Shown: piece by piece, positions 44,841 to 56,250 of the stretch
Layout of the letters: every line of letters starts with the position of its first letter
Numbering within the stretch: position 1 is the first letter of the stretch
Notes under the pieces: generated by a model
What the model was told of the DNA's origin: nothing
The model's input: only the letters and a program-made list of their open reading frames with translations
Database searches by the model: none
Assembly: GCF_033958435.1 (NCBI RefSeq)
Contig: NC_134137.1
Location: 249,534,501 to 249,598,500 of the forward strand
Length of the DNA: 64,000 nucleotides
From: Carettochelys insculpta
Lineage: Eukaryota > Chordata > Testudines > Carettochelyidae
Direction of reading: 5' to 3'
Translations under genes and position numbers: made by a program

Positions 44841-47549
44841 CTCTTCTCCAATATACACCGAAAAAAATATTTATTTCTCCTCCAGCCGTGGACCCAAACC
44901 CAGCTGCTGCTCTAACCTGCCCCTCCAAAAGCAGTCAAATTTAAATTCCTGTGCAAATCCCTGCACATCAGTGATGCATTTATACTTCCAATAACCTACT
45001 GGCTAGAAAAACCATCATCTAATGCTCTCAGAAAAGAGCACTGTTCTAATTTGGATTTGATACATTGGGAAAGACAAATATCCCGTACGGATAATGCTCA
45101 CCCTTTCTCCTGGGGTACTGCGAAGATCAGCTTTTATAAAACATGAAGATAAACTTGCACTATATTGATAATTTCCATGTCCGAATTCGTCTTCATATAG
45201 AACTAAGCCTTTGGTGTCCAACACTCTGGTCACACATGGCTATACGGCCCCTTAAGTATAGCTAGTTTGAACAAAAAATGTATTTCAGTATAATGTGGCT
45301 AGTTCACTAAAGCAGTAGCCACATGGCTACTATTTCAGGACTGATTGGACACCATGACTCTAAGCAGTTTTCAGATCATCTACCTAATACAATAGGACTG
45401 GAGTTATTCTCAACTTTCGCTGACATCAGAGTTAATAGCTATAAAACTGGTGTGGGAGGAGAATCAGGCTTAGTAGGTCTATTTTTAAAAAAGTGTTAAA
45501 GCAACATAATTACTGGACAGTTCTACTAAAAATATGAGAAAAGGGTGGGATGTGTATACTCTAAGGGAGAGCCATTGCAGCTCACACACATATATCTGAA
45601 CTAGCTTTGATCTAGGGACTGGCTCAGTGAAGCTGCCGCAGCAGGGCCCATACAAGACCACCCAGAGCTCTGAGTAATTATCCAGCCATCTAGACTGCAC
45701 TGAAGCAGAGGACCTGAACTAGCTAGATTTATGTTAGCTCAGATAGGTCTGCACACGCTGAAATTGTACCCTGCGGTTACAATGTGGGCACACACTTTGC
45801 TGGGCATTTTAATTCCCTCTGTGGTGCTGACTATCTTCCCCCCTGCCTCCCAGACTGCCTCTTGCTAAGGCTAATCAAGATTAGATCCCAGAGCCATAGC
45901 TAGTTTACCAATAAAATGACTGAAAGCGTGGTCCACCGCCACCTTTGGAAGGCCAGAAGGAAAGCTCCGTAGAATGAAGGTAAGAGATAGAACCATATTA
46001 CCATGGCCCCACAAATGCACTGCCCTGCCCCCACGCACCTCTTCCCCCAAGGCCTCCTTCCACTCGCCATGTCCGCCTCTCCATCCCCCTTCCCCATTGC
46101 TCACCTAAGGCAGATAAAAGCGTTTTGTTCCAGAAAGGGGGCAGACAGGAGCAAGTGGTGGGTGGGGAGACCTCAAAGGAGAGGGCTGAGAGGAGTGAGC
46201 CATGGGGCTTTGGGGCCAAGAGGCAGAGGGGAGTTGGGACCACAGTCCAGGCACCAGAGGCCCCAGCCCTCACATTTACGAAGCTTCCAGGGCACGTGAG
46301 AGCGCCTTCCCAAAACTGAAGACGCACATGTCACCTGTGAACGACTGGTAACAGTGAGTGCCCACTATTAAGAGGTTCCAGATTCCAGGGCGTTTGGAAT
46401 TAAGTTTGTACTAGGCTACAGTTTCCTCATCGGAACCATTATCCACACTTTTCACACCTCCTTTGTCAAGCACTTAAAGAGATTTAGAGAAAAAAAAAGG
46501 AAAGAGAGGACATCACCACAATCAGGTCTCCGAGGTTAAGCTTACCACAGAAATATACAGTAAATCTGGCCAAGAAAAATGAGTCAGATGCTATCAGCTT
46601 AGAACATTTAAATATTTTGCCATATTCATATTCTTGATGTGCAAGAGAGAAATAGGTCACACAGGAACTGAGTGGTTTGAAAGCTGCAGAAGAGTGTGAA
46701 TTCCTTTTTGAAGTCTGGAAAAATAATGAATTCAACAACAGAGAAACCATTTCTGTGACATGCATACCTCGACGGTGAGAGCCACATGAGTGGTTACAGA
46801 GGCAAAGACATAGAAGTCAGGAACACACTTGGAAACTTTGCTAACCATATCTGAAGTGGCACTCCCTATTTTCCTCTCTTCTGTCCCAACAGGCTCTGGA
46901 CTAGGATAATTTCTACTGTGGCAGCAACCAAATGCCCCTGTCCAGACCAGGTGCCTTGGTACTAGGCACTGTACAAACACGAAGAGATAAAACTCTTCTG
47001 AAAACAGCTCACAGATAAAAAAGGTTGTATGAGAAATCGAGGATGGAGTTTCTCAGGGAAGCATCTTTATTTGTTCCAAGCCTTAAACAATTTGGAGGGA
47101 AGGTGTGTGTACATCATGGGCAAAATATGTGGTTGCAGAGGCTTCTTTTGGCAGTAGACCTTACACAGTACCGCTGTAACAGATGAGGGAAGCAGGGCCT
47201 CAGCATGGGGACCCTAGGCATAAAGCTCATCTCTGCAGGCATTGGTCAAGCATGCAGCCAGGATGGGCTGCGAAAGACATGAATGACAAAGACCTGGTGC
47301 CATGTAGCTCCTGCCCAGTAGGAGGGATATGTTTGAGCTATGCAGCAGTTTAGTGGTGATGGTGAAGCGGGTCAGGGTGAGACGGAAGGATTCTTACCAA
47401 CACCACACCCTCTGTTGCACAACGCCGAGCACAGCTCAGAGAGGAGAATGGACCAAATTCAGTGCTGACTTGAACTCCATGGGACTCCACTGACTTCAAC
47501 TTGTTTACAGAGCATAAATGGCCCTCATATGTCCCATAAATTTCCCAGG
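44841..47549. other. Unique sequence, no gene recognised
   Basis: The part 45990-46320 is GC-richer, with overlapping open frames on both strands that look compositional. 46950-46985 carries a SINE-like tail (cttggtactaggcactgtac) in reverse. No splice-flanked coding exon was recognised. Confidence 0.4.
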
Positions 47550-47551
47550 TA

Positions 47552-47862
47552 CAGGTTGAACCTCTCTAGTCCAGCAACAAATGCAATCCAGCATGGTTTT
47601 AGTTAGCCGGGTGGCCACTTATCACGGATGTGACCAAGTTTCCCACAGTCCCATAAAATTTGTTTACAGCCGCCGGTCCTGGCTCTCAGTGGTCTGTGAG
47701 GTCATTTAGCTGTAATTTACCCCTAAATGTCTTCTAAGAGCCCAGTAAGCAGTGGAAGTGTTGGTAATGTGCTAGACAACATTGACCTCCTGTAGTTGAG
47801 CAAATTCTCTTGTTTGGCACTGGTCAGATACTGAGGGTGCTGGATTAGCTGGGTTCAACCGG
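47552..47862 (+). mobile_element. Tigger-like MITE, best-preserved copy
   Basis: The left terminus caggttgaacctctctagtc is preceded by TA (47550-47551). The right terminus gctgggttcaaccgg is inverted to it. The interior includes gtgtgctagacaacattgac-like text that is the hAT junction site in two other copies. Confidence 0.75.
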
Positions 47863-48173
47863 TGTGCAGTAAACAAGTGATGTTACTGAGCAGAATTACA
47901 ACATACAGAACTTTAAATGCAGGAATGGGGATTTCTGTTTTAAATATCAGTGTGCAGGGCAGACCCACTTAAAAATCCTTCAGTAAAGCTGTTAAATGCA
48001 ACACCTACTAGACATGGGGCCAAACCAAACTTCCTGCTATAAATGCACTGGATTCAAACACTGACTCAGGCCATCCTGGACATTCATACAAGACCATTAA
48101 ACTATGTTGAGCATAGCTGTGCCTTGTTCACTTGAAGCATACTTCAAAAACGACACGATGCTACTAAAATTAA

Positions 48174-48543
48174 GGCTGAGTCTACACTAGCTCCCTATTT
48201 CAAAGGGAGCATGGTAAGTAGGATATCTGCAGTTTATCGAAGTGCTGAGCTGAATACACAGCACTTCATTAAGCTAATTCTCCCCTGCAGCAACTCTGAA
48301 GTGTTAAACTCCAAATTTTGTGGAGTAAAAGGACTTCAAAGTTGCCCAGGCACTTCGAAATACCAGCAGGTTAGCCACGGCTAAACGTGAGCCAGCACTT
48401 GGAAGTTTAACACTTTGAAGTTTCTGCAGGGGAGAATTAGCTTAATGCAGTGCTGCATTTGCAGCGCAGCACTTCATTAATAAACTCCTGACACCCTACT
48501 TACCATGCTCCCTTCGAAGTAGGGAGGTAGTGTACACACAGCC
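48174..48543. repeat. Long inverted-repeat MITE with TAA duplication
   Basis: Ends ggctgagtctacactagct and tagtgtacacacagcc are inverted and bounded by TAA on both sides (48171-48173 and 48544-48546). Arms of about 150 bp pair nearly throughout, for example aagctaattctcccctgcag with ctgcaggggagaattagctt. The TAA duplication suits PIF/Harbinger. Confidence 0.7.
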
Positions 48544-48567
48544 TAAGAGAATCACCATCCTTTAGGC

Positions 48568-48761
48568 CAGGGGTCAGCAACCCCCAGCAGGCAAAATAGG
48601 AGCTCAGCCCCGCTTCACCTCTCCCATGCAGCCAGAAGCTTGCTCAAAGCCTGTGGATTAACAAAAGACCAGTTAATGCTACCAACCGACAGTGGTTAGA
48701 CCACAAAGAGGTCACAAGGTCAAATTTCAGCACTCTGCTTTGGAAAGGTTGCTGACCCGTG
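48568..48761 (-). mobile_element. hAT-like MITE, 194 bp
   Basis: Termini caggggtcagcaacccc and ggttgctgacccgtg are inverted. It is the same family as 18580-18907 in reverse orientation. The flanking 8-mers are not clearly duplicated. Confidence 0.65.
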
Positions 48762-49492
48762 CTCTCAGATAAACACGCGCAGCTCTCGTTAAATTCAAGG
48801 ACAGTAATACACTTTGTACTCCAGGACAGAACACACCAATCTTAATCAGTGAACAATATAACATTCAATATCATGTCAGTATCACCTTGGCTAACTGAAA
48901 GCAGGGTTTTTTTTTTAAATCCAGGTTATGGATGGATACATAAATTTTTTAATTATGATTAATAAAAACAAATCACCTCTATAGCACTTTAAAGGAGAGG
49001 ATCTTAAAAGCATTACACCAACATTGATGGACTGAGCCTCCACATCACCCCTGCAAGGTAGATATTATTAGCCACGGTCAAGAGATGAAAGAAGTGAGGC
49101 ACTCAGATCTTAGAAGACTCAATATATCAAGCTGGCATCAAAGCAAAGAACAGAACCCAGACCTCCTGGTTCCTGATCCAGTGCTCTAATATTGTCTCAC
49201 TGATTACCATGTTAGTGATTTTATTAAAATATGCACCTATGACATTATCAGAAATTAGAAGTCGCACTTGCACTTCAGAAATGTAAATTCTTAAGTTATG
49301 ACTCCTGCCTTTAATAGAAGCAATCAGTCTGGATTTGGCATGCCAAGACATTTTATTGTCAGATATTTGATCACACAAGTATGAAGAAAATTCTCCCTTT
49401 GAGGACTCAGTCTGGGGAATGCCAATATTTGTTTTGCTCAACTCTGATACACTTTCCACTATGTACCACAAAGAGCAACTTATGCCATGCAG
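48762..49492. other. Unique sequence with MIR-like SINE
   Basis: The part 49010-49195 (atagatattattagccacgg-like slope, gaacccagacctcctggttc, ccagtgctctaat) has the order of a MIR-type SINE. No gene was recognised. Confidence 0.45.
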
Positions 49493-49613
49493 TTGTAGCC
49501 CTGTTGGTCTCAAGATATCAGAGAGAAGAGTGAGACAATATATTTTATTACCTTAACTCACCAACAGAAGCTGTTCCAATAAAAGATATTACCTCATCCA
49601 CCTGGTCTAACAA
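49493..49613. mobile_element. PLE-like tail fragment as an inverted pair
   Basis: Left part: gttgtagccctgttggtctc ... acaatatattttatta. Right part, in reverse, reads ttagaccaggtggatgagg and taatatcttttattgg. The two share the same element text in opposite orientations and meet near 49555. Confidence 0.5.
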
Positions 49614-51539
49614 GCCACTTAAATATTTTACTGCTGAAATCCTTCTTGAGGCAAAACAAACTGAACTAGTAAAGCCTTTCTAAGTTCCCAAGATAACTGA
49701 ACTTTAGCTAAACAGGTAAAGTTAAAACAACTCTTGTGCATGGTAAAGCATCTACATTTAGAAGTCAAATAGACACAACCCTCCTCATGCCGATACAGTT
49801 ACACCAGCGTAATTAATGCCATTAGAGAAGGTAAATAAGCTATACTGGCATAGCTGTAGTCACACCAGGGGTTATTATTGGTGTATCCTTGCAAAAAAAG
49901 CATAACCAAAGTAGTTATACAAGAACTGTGCAGAGGTTTCCCACTCCCATCAGGGGCAGCAGTCGCATTAACCCCCGCCCCGCCCCCCCCACACACACAC
50001 ACCTTGGCTGTGCATATCTCTAGGGCTTACTATAGTGGTTTTATTTGGAAGACTGCTACTGAATCCAGGAATTACTAAAGAACTTAAACCGAAGCACCCC
50101 TTTTCTCCTACCACTTTCCTAAAGATGTGCACCTCCATAGCTGGTAACTAGTGACTTTCTGAAAGTACATCCTGGTGCCCACAGTAAGGCAACCCAAACA
50201 GAAAGTCAACCTCAACCCTCTTGCTATAGTTCACTGTATTATTCAGGAACAGAAGTCCGGCATGTTTAAATTTAGCCCTTCCAATTAAATTCATTTTTCA
50301 AGCCTATGAAGTGGCCAGTTGGCAAGGAGTCCAGTGATCTAAATTTTTTCATCGCCTGCTTACTTCCCCAGACATAGACAGTGAAGAGCACATACATCAT
50401 CTAGTTTTCATCCTCATTGGCTAGCTTGGAGATTCTGCTATTCCATATGCACCACTCTAGTGCCATGAGTCTACATGCCAGCTAGCCATTCACACACACT
50501 GAGGCTAATTCCTGTTCCCTTGTGGGGATCATACAACTGGGGAGGAAAAAGGACTCCTTTCCTCTGGACTAAGGGAAGCAAACTTGGAACTGTTTCAGCC
50601 AAACCCTAGTTAAATATCCAGGAAGAAGCAATGTTTGTTGATGGGGGACAGTAACGGCTCTAGCCCATTTTAATCTCTAAAAACAAGTTAAAAGCCAAGC
50701 TAGAAGTAACAACGGCAAATATGCCTTTTAAAGTTTTAAACACAGTTCATAACCTAGCAGCTTGATACAGGTAGTTCAACCTCTCCCATTTTAGCAGGCA
50801 AAAGATGGATTTGTCTTGCTGCAATGAATAAGCAGGAGCCAGAATGCCTAATTTTACTGTGGCCTCCAGTTTCACAGGCAAGAGAGGAAATAAAGATGTC
50901 TATGTTCACACCAACCCTTCATTTTTCAGAAAGAGCACAACTTTAAAAGCAACAGCAAATGTTCCTGTGTTGAAATTACACGAGGGAGGTGAGAAGTGGC
51001 AGAGATGATTATCTGTGCTGCTCCACTGAAATTTTTCCCTAGAGCCTGCTTTCCATTAGATTCGGAGACAGGTTTGCGATTAACACATGCAGCTGAATTT
51101 CACACTGCCTCCCACAAAATGCAAATAACTTACTGAGTGCAGATTTTTAAATATATGAGTGGCTCCTGCACTTTCTTGGGGCTGATACAAACCCACAATG
51201 CTAATCAACTTCTATGAGAGAATTTCTTTGAGAACCCGAGTCTCAGTCACTAACCCGCATCAACGTAAGGATGTTTTTTTAAACAGCATTACAACCAAGG
51301 AAAAGTACTACAAATCACACCCTCTCTCTCCTCACTCCCCTTTTTCCTGGTTGCAAGATCCCAGCATTTTCCTTGTATGTGGGAGGCGGTAGCAGTCTCA
51401 CACACACCAAATCCTTCCAACTACTGCAAACAGAAACAGTCTCCTTAACCCAGCCACCCTGATGTTACAAGGCAGCCTAAAAGAAGTGCTTTCTCCCCAC
51501 CCTCCACCGCTTGCTTTGCCAGATCCGCTGCTGAACAGT
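49614..51539. other. Unique sequence, likely intron 1 of the 51.7 kb gene
   Basis: A (CA)n-rich stretch lies at 49990-50001. Otherwise the text is unique. If the minus-strand donor at 51729 is used, this is intronic. No coding exon was recognised. Confidence 0.4.
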
Positions 51540-51729
51540 CCTGCTCTTAAAGTGAGTTAAAGTAAGTAACCTCCAAGGGCCGGCGAGAAGGCAAAGGGGC
51601 TGGTTTTGTTTGGGGAGGGGGCAGGAACTGCAGTGGGAAGCTGTCCCGAAGAGCGGCTGCACACAAGCGCGGTGTTGCAATCCCCCCTCTTCTCCTGACT
51701 TCCACCTAAGTGCAGTCAGACCCGCTTAC

Positions 51730-51890
51730 CTGGGCGGAACACAGCCGGGGCCCTTCCCCAAAGTTCAGCTACACCTTCTCCCGGGCTGAGCGCGGTCCCG
51801 CCCCCCCTAGGCAGCCCCGGGAACCATCGACTCCCTCGTCTCCTCCCGGGCTCTCCCGCTGCCTCTCACTCCATGGCAGAAACCCGAGCG
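51730..51890 (-). other. Probable non-coding first exon with splice donor
   Basis: On the minus strand the sequence reads cgcccag|gtaagcggg, a near-consensus donor with the last exonic base at 51730. Upstream of it are only tiny open frames: an ATG at 51874 followed at once by GAG TGA, and another reading MVPGAA then stop. That is typical of a 5' UTR exon with uORFs. The transcription start is a guess placed just downstream of the CRE-like site. The gene would run leftward; I could not identify its coding exons in the window, so no name is given. Confidence 0.5.
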
Positions 51891-51907
51891 AGGGCTGTGC
51901 TGGGCGC

Positions 51908-51915
51908 TTACGTCA
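51908..51915 (-). promoter_or_regulatory. CRE-like site (TGACGTAA)
   Basis: Plus strand ttacgtca, within the CpG island, about 35 bp upstream of the first short ATG. It is a candidate CREB/ATF site. Confidence 0.55.
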
Positions 51916-51964
51916 CTCCCGTTCCAGGTACCTCCCTCCCCGCGGGGAATGGCCGCAGAGACGC

Positions 51965-51975
51965 GGGGCGGGGCC
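51965..51975. promoter_or_regulatory. GC box (Sp1-type)
   Basis: ggggcggggcc, between the CCAAT box at 52002 and the CRE-like site at 51908. A second one is at 52119-52130. Confidence 0.55.
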
Positions 51976-52001
51976 GGAGTGGCACCCGCACCCACTCGCT
52001 C

Positions 52002-52006
52002 ATTGG
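52002..52006 (-). promoter_or_regulatory. CCAAT box
   Basis: Plus strand cattggggc gives CCCCAATG on the minus strand, about 95 bp upstream of the CRE-like site. Confidence 0.45.
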
Positions 52007-52769
52007 GGCTGGCGACAGTCACTCAGCGGCCCGAGACTTGTTTTGCATTCCAGGAGGGGCGCACGAGTCCCGCTGGAAATGAGGAGCGGGGGGGGGGTGT
52101 TCTCGGTGTGACTTGGCAGGGGGCGGGGCCGCACGAAGCACGCGGACAGCCGAACTTGAGCAGTCGATGCATTACAAATCCCTTCTTCTCACTTGGCCGC
52201 AGAGCCCACGAGGCTGATGTAAGCCCCCCGCGGCGCCATACAAGCGCCTTAGCAGCAAGCCCAGCGCTGCGGAGGCAACGCGCCCTGGTTCCCAGGGTCC
52301 CGGCACGGATTGGTTAGAGGCGGGGCAAACCCGAAAGCCTCACCAGCACCTCCCGCCAAAACTCATCTTCTGGCAACGCGCCCACCGGAGACCAGCGTCT
52401 GGGCACTGCCACCCAAACCCACACGCACGGGGCTACTTCTAGCACCGCACGGGTCTGCTCCCCACGAGAGCAGAAAGTTGCCCCGGCCAGCGCAGAGAGG
52501 GAAACGTGCGCAGCTTTCTACACCTCTGCACGCCCGTCCTGCACACGGAACATCTCCGGAGTCCGGCCCCCTCGTAATGACAACGCCCGCTCCTTTCAAT
52601 CCGCGCTTTATTCAGAGCAACACATGCTCATTAACTCAGCGCACAGTCAACTCCCAACGAGCCAGACAGGAAGAGCGGTCACAAGTCCCCGCCTTTAGGG
52701 ACTATCGGGAAAGACACCGCTTTTCCTGTATGTTTGGGATCGTCTAATAATTATACAAACCACTTTAAA

Positions 52770-52770
<1 letters not shown>

Positions 52771-52802
<32 letters not shown>

Positions 52803-52803
52803 C
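52771..52803. repeat. (TAA)n microsatellite
   Basis: About eleven TAA units, followed by atcaatcat. Confidence 0.9.
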
Positions 52804-52851
52804 AATCATATAACATTAATAAACAAGCATTTAAGGGTATTAGTTTGTATA

Positions 52852-53050
52852 GTATCAGAGGGGTAGCCGAGTTAGTCTGTATCTTCAAAAGCAACAAGAA
52901 GTCCTGTGGCACCTTATAGACTAACAGATCTTTTGGAGCATAAGTGTTCCTGGGCAAAGACCGGCTTCGTCAGATGCATGCGTGTTTTTACCCACAAAAG
53001 CTTATGATCTAAAATGTCTGTTAGTCTATAAGGTGCCACAGGTGGTCTTG
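52852..53050. mobile_element. Inverted pair of PLE tail fragments with target duplication
   Basis: The left part (gtatcagaggggtagccgag to cagatgcatg) is the PLE 3' end on the minus strand. The right part (acccacaaaagcttatgatc ... ctataaggtgccacagg) is the same region on the plus strand. A perfect 12-bp repeat ttagtttgtata (52840-52851 and 53051-53062) flanks the pair, so it inserted as one unit. Confidence 0.8.
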
Positions 53051-53062
53051 TTAGTTTGTATA

Positions 53063-53639
53063 ATGCCTTTTTGGTAACAGTACCTTCTGGAGATGATGGG
53101 TATTGGCCTCGGCCATGGGCTGGGGTATTAACCATTTTTAGTCCTAAACTGATCGTACCTGAATGAAACCAGGAAGTAAAGTTAACATTGGCCTTTTCCA
53201 AAAGTACTGTGTATCTTATCTTAATTACACTGTGAAATCACTTTTATTCAAGCAGAAACCCCACCATCCCTTAGCTTACCTTCTGGGAAGGTCTAACTTT
53301 GTTCCCCAACTAGCTGCTTTTGAATCAGGAGAAGCCAATTGTGAAACATCAGTGGATGACATTTTTCTGTTGAGCCCATGATCTTTCTTGCCCTGTGTAA
53401 CTTTTCCACACTTCACCAATCACTTCAGTTATTTCTGTCACCCTCTCACAAAAAATGAGCTGTATTACCAGTTTCTTAACATGCAAATAAAAATATACCA
53501 CAGCATTTATCCTTGAATAAAGGAGTGAGAGAAAGGACCACACGAGCCAAATGGTAGTCATATCACTCAGAGCGCTCTGGAAAACACTCATATAGTGCTG
53601 AAAAGCAGCAGTAGCAGAGTCTGATTAGAACAGAATTGG
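53063..53639. other. Unique sequence
   Basis: No repeat termini or exon were recognised. Confidence 0.4.
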
Positions 53640-54460
53640 GGTCTCACTTCACCATCATCATCAATAACCGTGGGCTCAGCACCGGTTGGTGTCCGATGCC
53701 TCTCTCACTATTTCCTTTCATTTTTCCCTGTCCAGTGCAGAGTGGCTTAGTTTCCGTAGACTAGCTCTGCACCAATCTCCTATGTCATCTATCCATTCTC
53801 TGTGGGGTCTGCCTCTCCTATTTGAACTGTCCATTATGCCGAATAGTAGGGTCTTGATTTTTTGTTCAGCGTTCATTCTGCAAATATGCCCAAATAGTTG
53901 TAGCTTCCATTTTACAACCTTCTGCAGCACGTTCTCTTTCAGCTGTATCTTTCTATATAATTCCTCCTTGGTGACCTTCTGCATCCATCCTATTCTCAGA
54001 ATCTTTCTATAACAACTCCTTTCGAACGCCAATATTCTTCTTTTTGAATCTTTCATTATCACCCATGTTTCACATCTGTACAACATGCTGCTGAATACAC
54101 ACATTTTCAAAACACTCAGCTTCGTTCTTAAGGTAATCACTTTGCTTTTTCAGATCTTATCCGTCACCTTCAAACTCGTTCTTGCTTTCTCTATTCTAGT
54201 TGCTATTTCCTTCTTACAGTCTAGATAATACTTTATGTTGCTCCCCAGATATGTGAACTTCTCTACATTTTCTAGTTCAATACCATCAACACTGATCTTC
54301 CTTCCTATTTCCTTAGCTGCAAATACCATTGTTTTTGTTTTATCGATGTTCATAATCAGTCCATACCTCTTCCTTTCTTCATTTAACACCTGCACCGTCT
54401 TCGCTAGCCTCTCCTCATCTTCCTCAATGATAACTATGGATCTCACTAACATTGGTATAA
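53640..54460 (-). mobile_element. Non-LTR retrotransposon 3' fragment, RTE-like
   Basis: The 3' end is at the left, with a TGATGATGATGG-type tail on the minus strand near 53651-53665. Coding sequence covers 53718-54452. It is 5'-truncated around the catalytic motif. The clade is uncertain; the protein text resembles the RTE-type endonuclease-reverse transcriptases annotated in many animals. Confidence 0.65.
53718..54452 (-). pseudogene. LINE reverse transcriptase C-terminal part, one stop
   Basis: The frame starts near the degenerate catalytic box (SIVIIEEDEERLAKT) and continues YGLIMNIDKTKTMVF, ENVEKFTYLGSNIKY and TRIEKARTSLKVTDKI to a TGA at 54150. The same frame resumes with SVLKMCVFSSMLYRCETWV, AFERSCYRKILRIGW, LQLFGHICRMNAEQK and NRRGRPHREWIDDI to 53718. 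The FTYLGS, YxCETW, FGHICRM and RRGRPxxEWxDDI order is characteristic of the RT thumb and C-terminal region of these LINEs. One nonsense codon and the missing palm make it inactive. Despite its length it is not a host gene. Confidence 0.75.
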
Positions 54461-54470
54461 ACCAATGAAG

Positions 54471-56250
54471 TCAGTGGAATGACATGAGTGTAGAAGTGGT
54501 GTGACACTGTAACCCAGTGTTCATTGATTCCATCCTCCCAAACAGTCCCCAAAATTAGTCACATCTACCACCTTTTCCTCGTGGAAGGTGAAATGGTCAG
54601 CAAAAGTCCTATAAATCACCTAAATTCTACAGAAATCCTTTGTCAGGATTCATTTGGGATTTAACTGGAGCCTGGTCTTTTTTCTGACTGGCCACACAGC
54701 GATTAATTTTCTCTCCCCCAACACACACAATGAATTGGCATAGCCCTAAAAGCATTACTGTTCTATTCTATTCCTGATCTAGACTTTCAGAAATTAGGAG
54801 ACTAGCAGTACTCAAGGTGAGGGTATACTGTAACATCAATTTTGTATACAGTGTAATGAGTCAAGAAAACATCTTATTTCATTTTTTCAGAATGACGTCC
54901 TGGATCACAGTTTTGGAAAGCTACAACAAAGTCAAAAAAATCAGTGTGTATGTAAACAATTGCATTTTACCTGAAGTAATACACAGAAATATAGCTGCCA
55001 TTATTTTATCCAATTACTTAATTCTGGTGGCCTTCCTGGACATGCTCCCAAGCCTTGACTAATTATTTTTGAGTCTTCAACACATTTTGCTACTCGGCTA
55101 TGCGCCTTATGTTCCAGATAATTAATAAATATTAGGGTTGGGTTCAAACACAAAGATCCTGGATCTAAACAGCTCACTACTCCTGTTAGCTTTGGACTCA
55201 GATCCTAATAAAATGTTGAACCAACGTTAATTGCTTGTGAAAAACACTACTAATCTCTGTCTGTGTACTGAATTGTCCATTTATTTCTCTTCATTCTTCA
55301 TTTTCTGACTCTTAACTAACTTTTAATCGTAAAAATCATGGAATAACTCTCAATAATCTAATCCAAACAGGGCTATTTTGGGAGCCGGGCCCAAGTTTTG
55401 TCTGAATGCAAATCTAAAGTGACAGAGCATTTATGCCCATTGTTTGAATTCTTTCATTAAAGAAAATACCTTGCAAGTCAAGACAAACGTCTGATAAGGT
55501 TTTCTGCTTTGCTTATCCCTCATCTCCCAAAATAGCTTAGCCCTTACTGCTTCAGGCTGAATTGTAAGAAAGGGTATTGTTTTATACACTCCTGAAAATG
55601 CAACATTTGAGAAAATAAACATCTCAGCAAACCCTCCTAGCAAGGCAACTGGGAGCTTGTCACTACCACTGATTTGCTCTAGAAGGGTTTACATTGTCTA
55701 ATATATTTTGCACAATGATAATAGTCTCTGTATTTTTGGTTCAAAATGAGTCTGCATCCTTAAGCCTATAATTCTGAGAGCTGCCAGTGGCATTTTGAAG
55801 ATAATTACTGTACATGACCTTGCCTTTTTAACTCCAACAGCTCAAATGTTTGTATGGATTAGCATGGATATATCATTTTGAATGTTCAAAGCACTGCACA
55901 GAAGAACTAATTAATAAATACATTGCCCTCATTATTGTTGTAGCTGAACATCCCACTCTCTTTAATGTAATTATCTTTACAATGCTCAGGTGAGAGGCTA
56001 TTATCCCATTCTATACACAGTTATTTGAAGCAGGTGGGTAAATACTATTGTGGCAATGTACTCTTGTATTCACACCCTGCACACTGCTGAAATAATCTTT
56101 GTACAAAATATTTCTTCTGAGGTATCATTTGACAATTCTTAATTTTCTGATCAGTATCATTGTGATAGAATATATGTGGCAACATTGTTATGTGAAGTTA
56201 TACAGTTCCACTCAATGGTATTATTTACACATGTATTGTTGCCAGCTTTT
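54471..56250. other. Unique AT-rich sequence, no gene recognised
   Basis: The text is low-copy in appearance, with no repeat termini or convincing exon. Confidence 0.4.

Larger units (their letters stand above)
51540..52620. promoter_or_regulatory. CpG island promoter
   Basis: This 1.1 kb stretch is GC-rich with dense CpG, outside any mobile element, in strong contrast to the AT-rich flanks. It holds GC boxes (51965-51975, 52119-52130), CCAAT boxes read on the minus strand (52002-52006, 52310-52314) and a CRE-like site (51908-51915). The layout suits an unmethylated vertebrate promoter, possibly bidirectional. Confidence 0.75.

Noticed and set aside
45998..46327. Overlapping open frames on both strands near 46.1 kb
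   Set aside because: Moderate GC content explains them. No splice sites or known domain were seen.
51710..52747. Coding frames of 120-145 codons across the CpG island
   Set aside because: Frames are open in several phases, as expected for GC-rich promoter DNA, and the donor context indicates a non-coding first exon.
53718..54452. Apparent host gene (endonuclease-reverse transcriptase-like protein)
   Set aside because: Contains a stop, lacks the RT palm, and ends in a LINE-type tail. It is a retrotransposon fragment.
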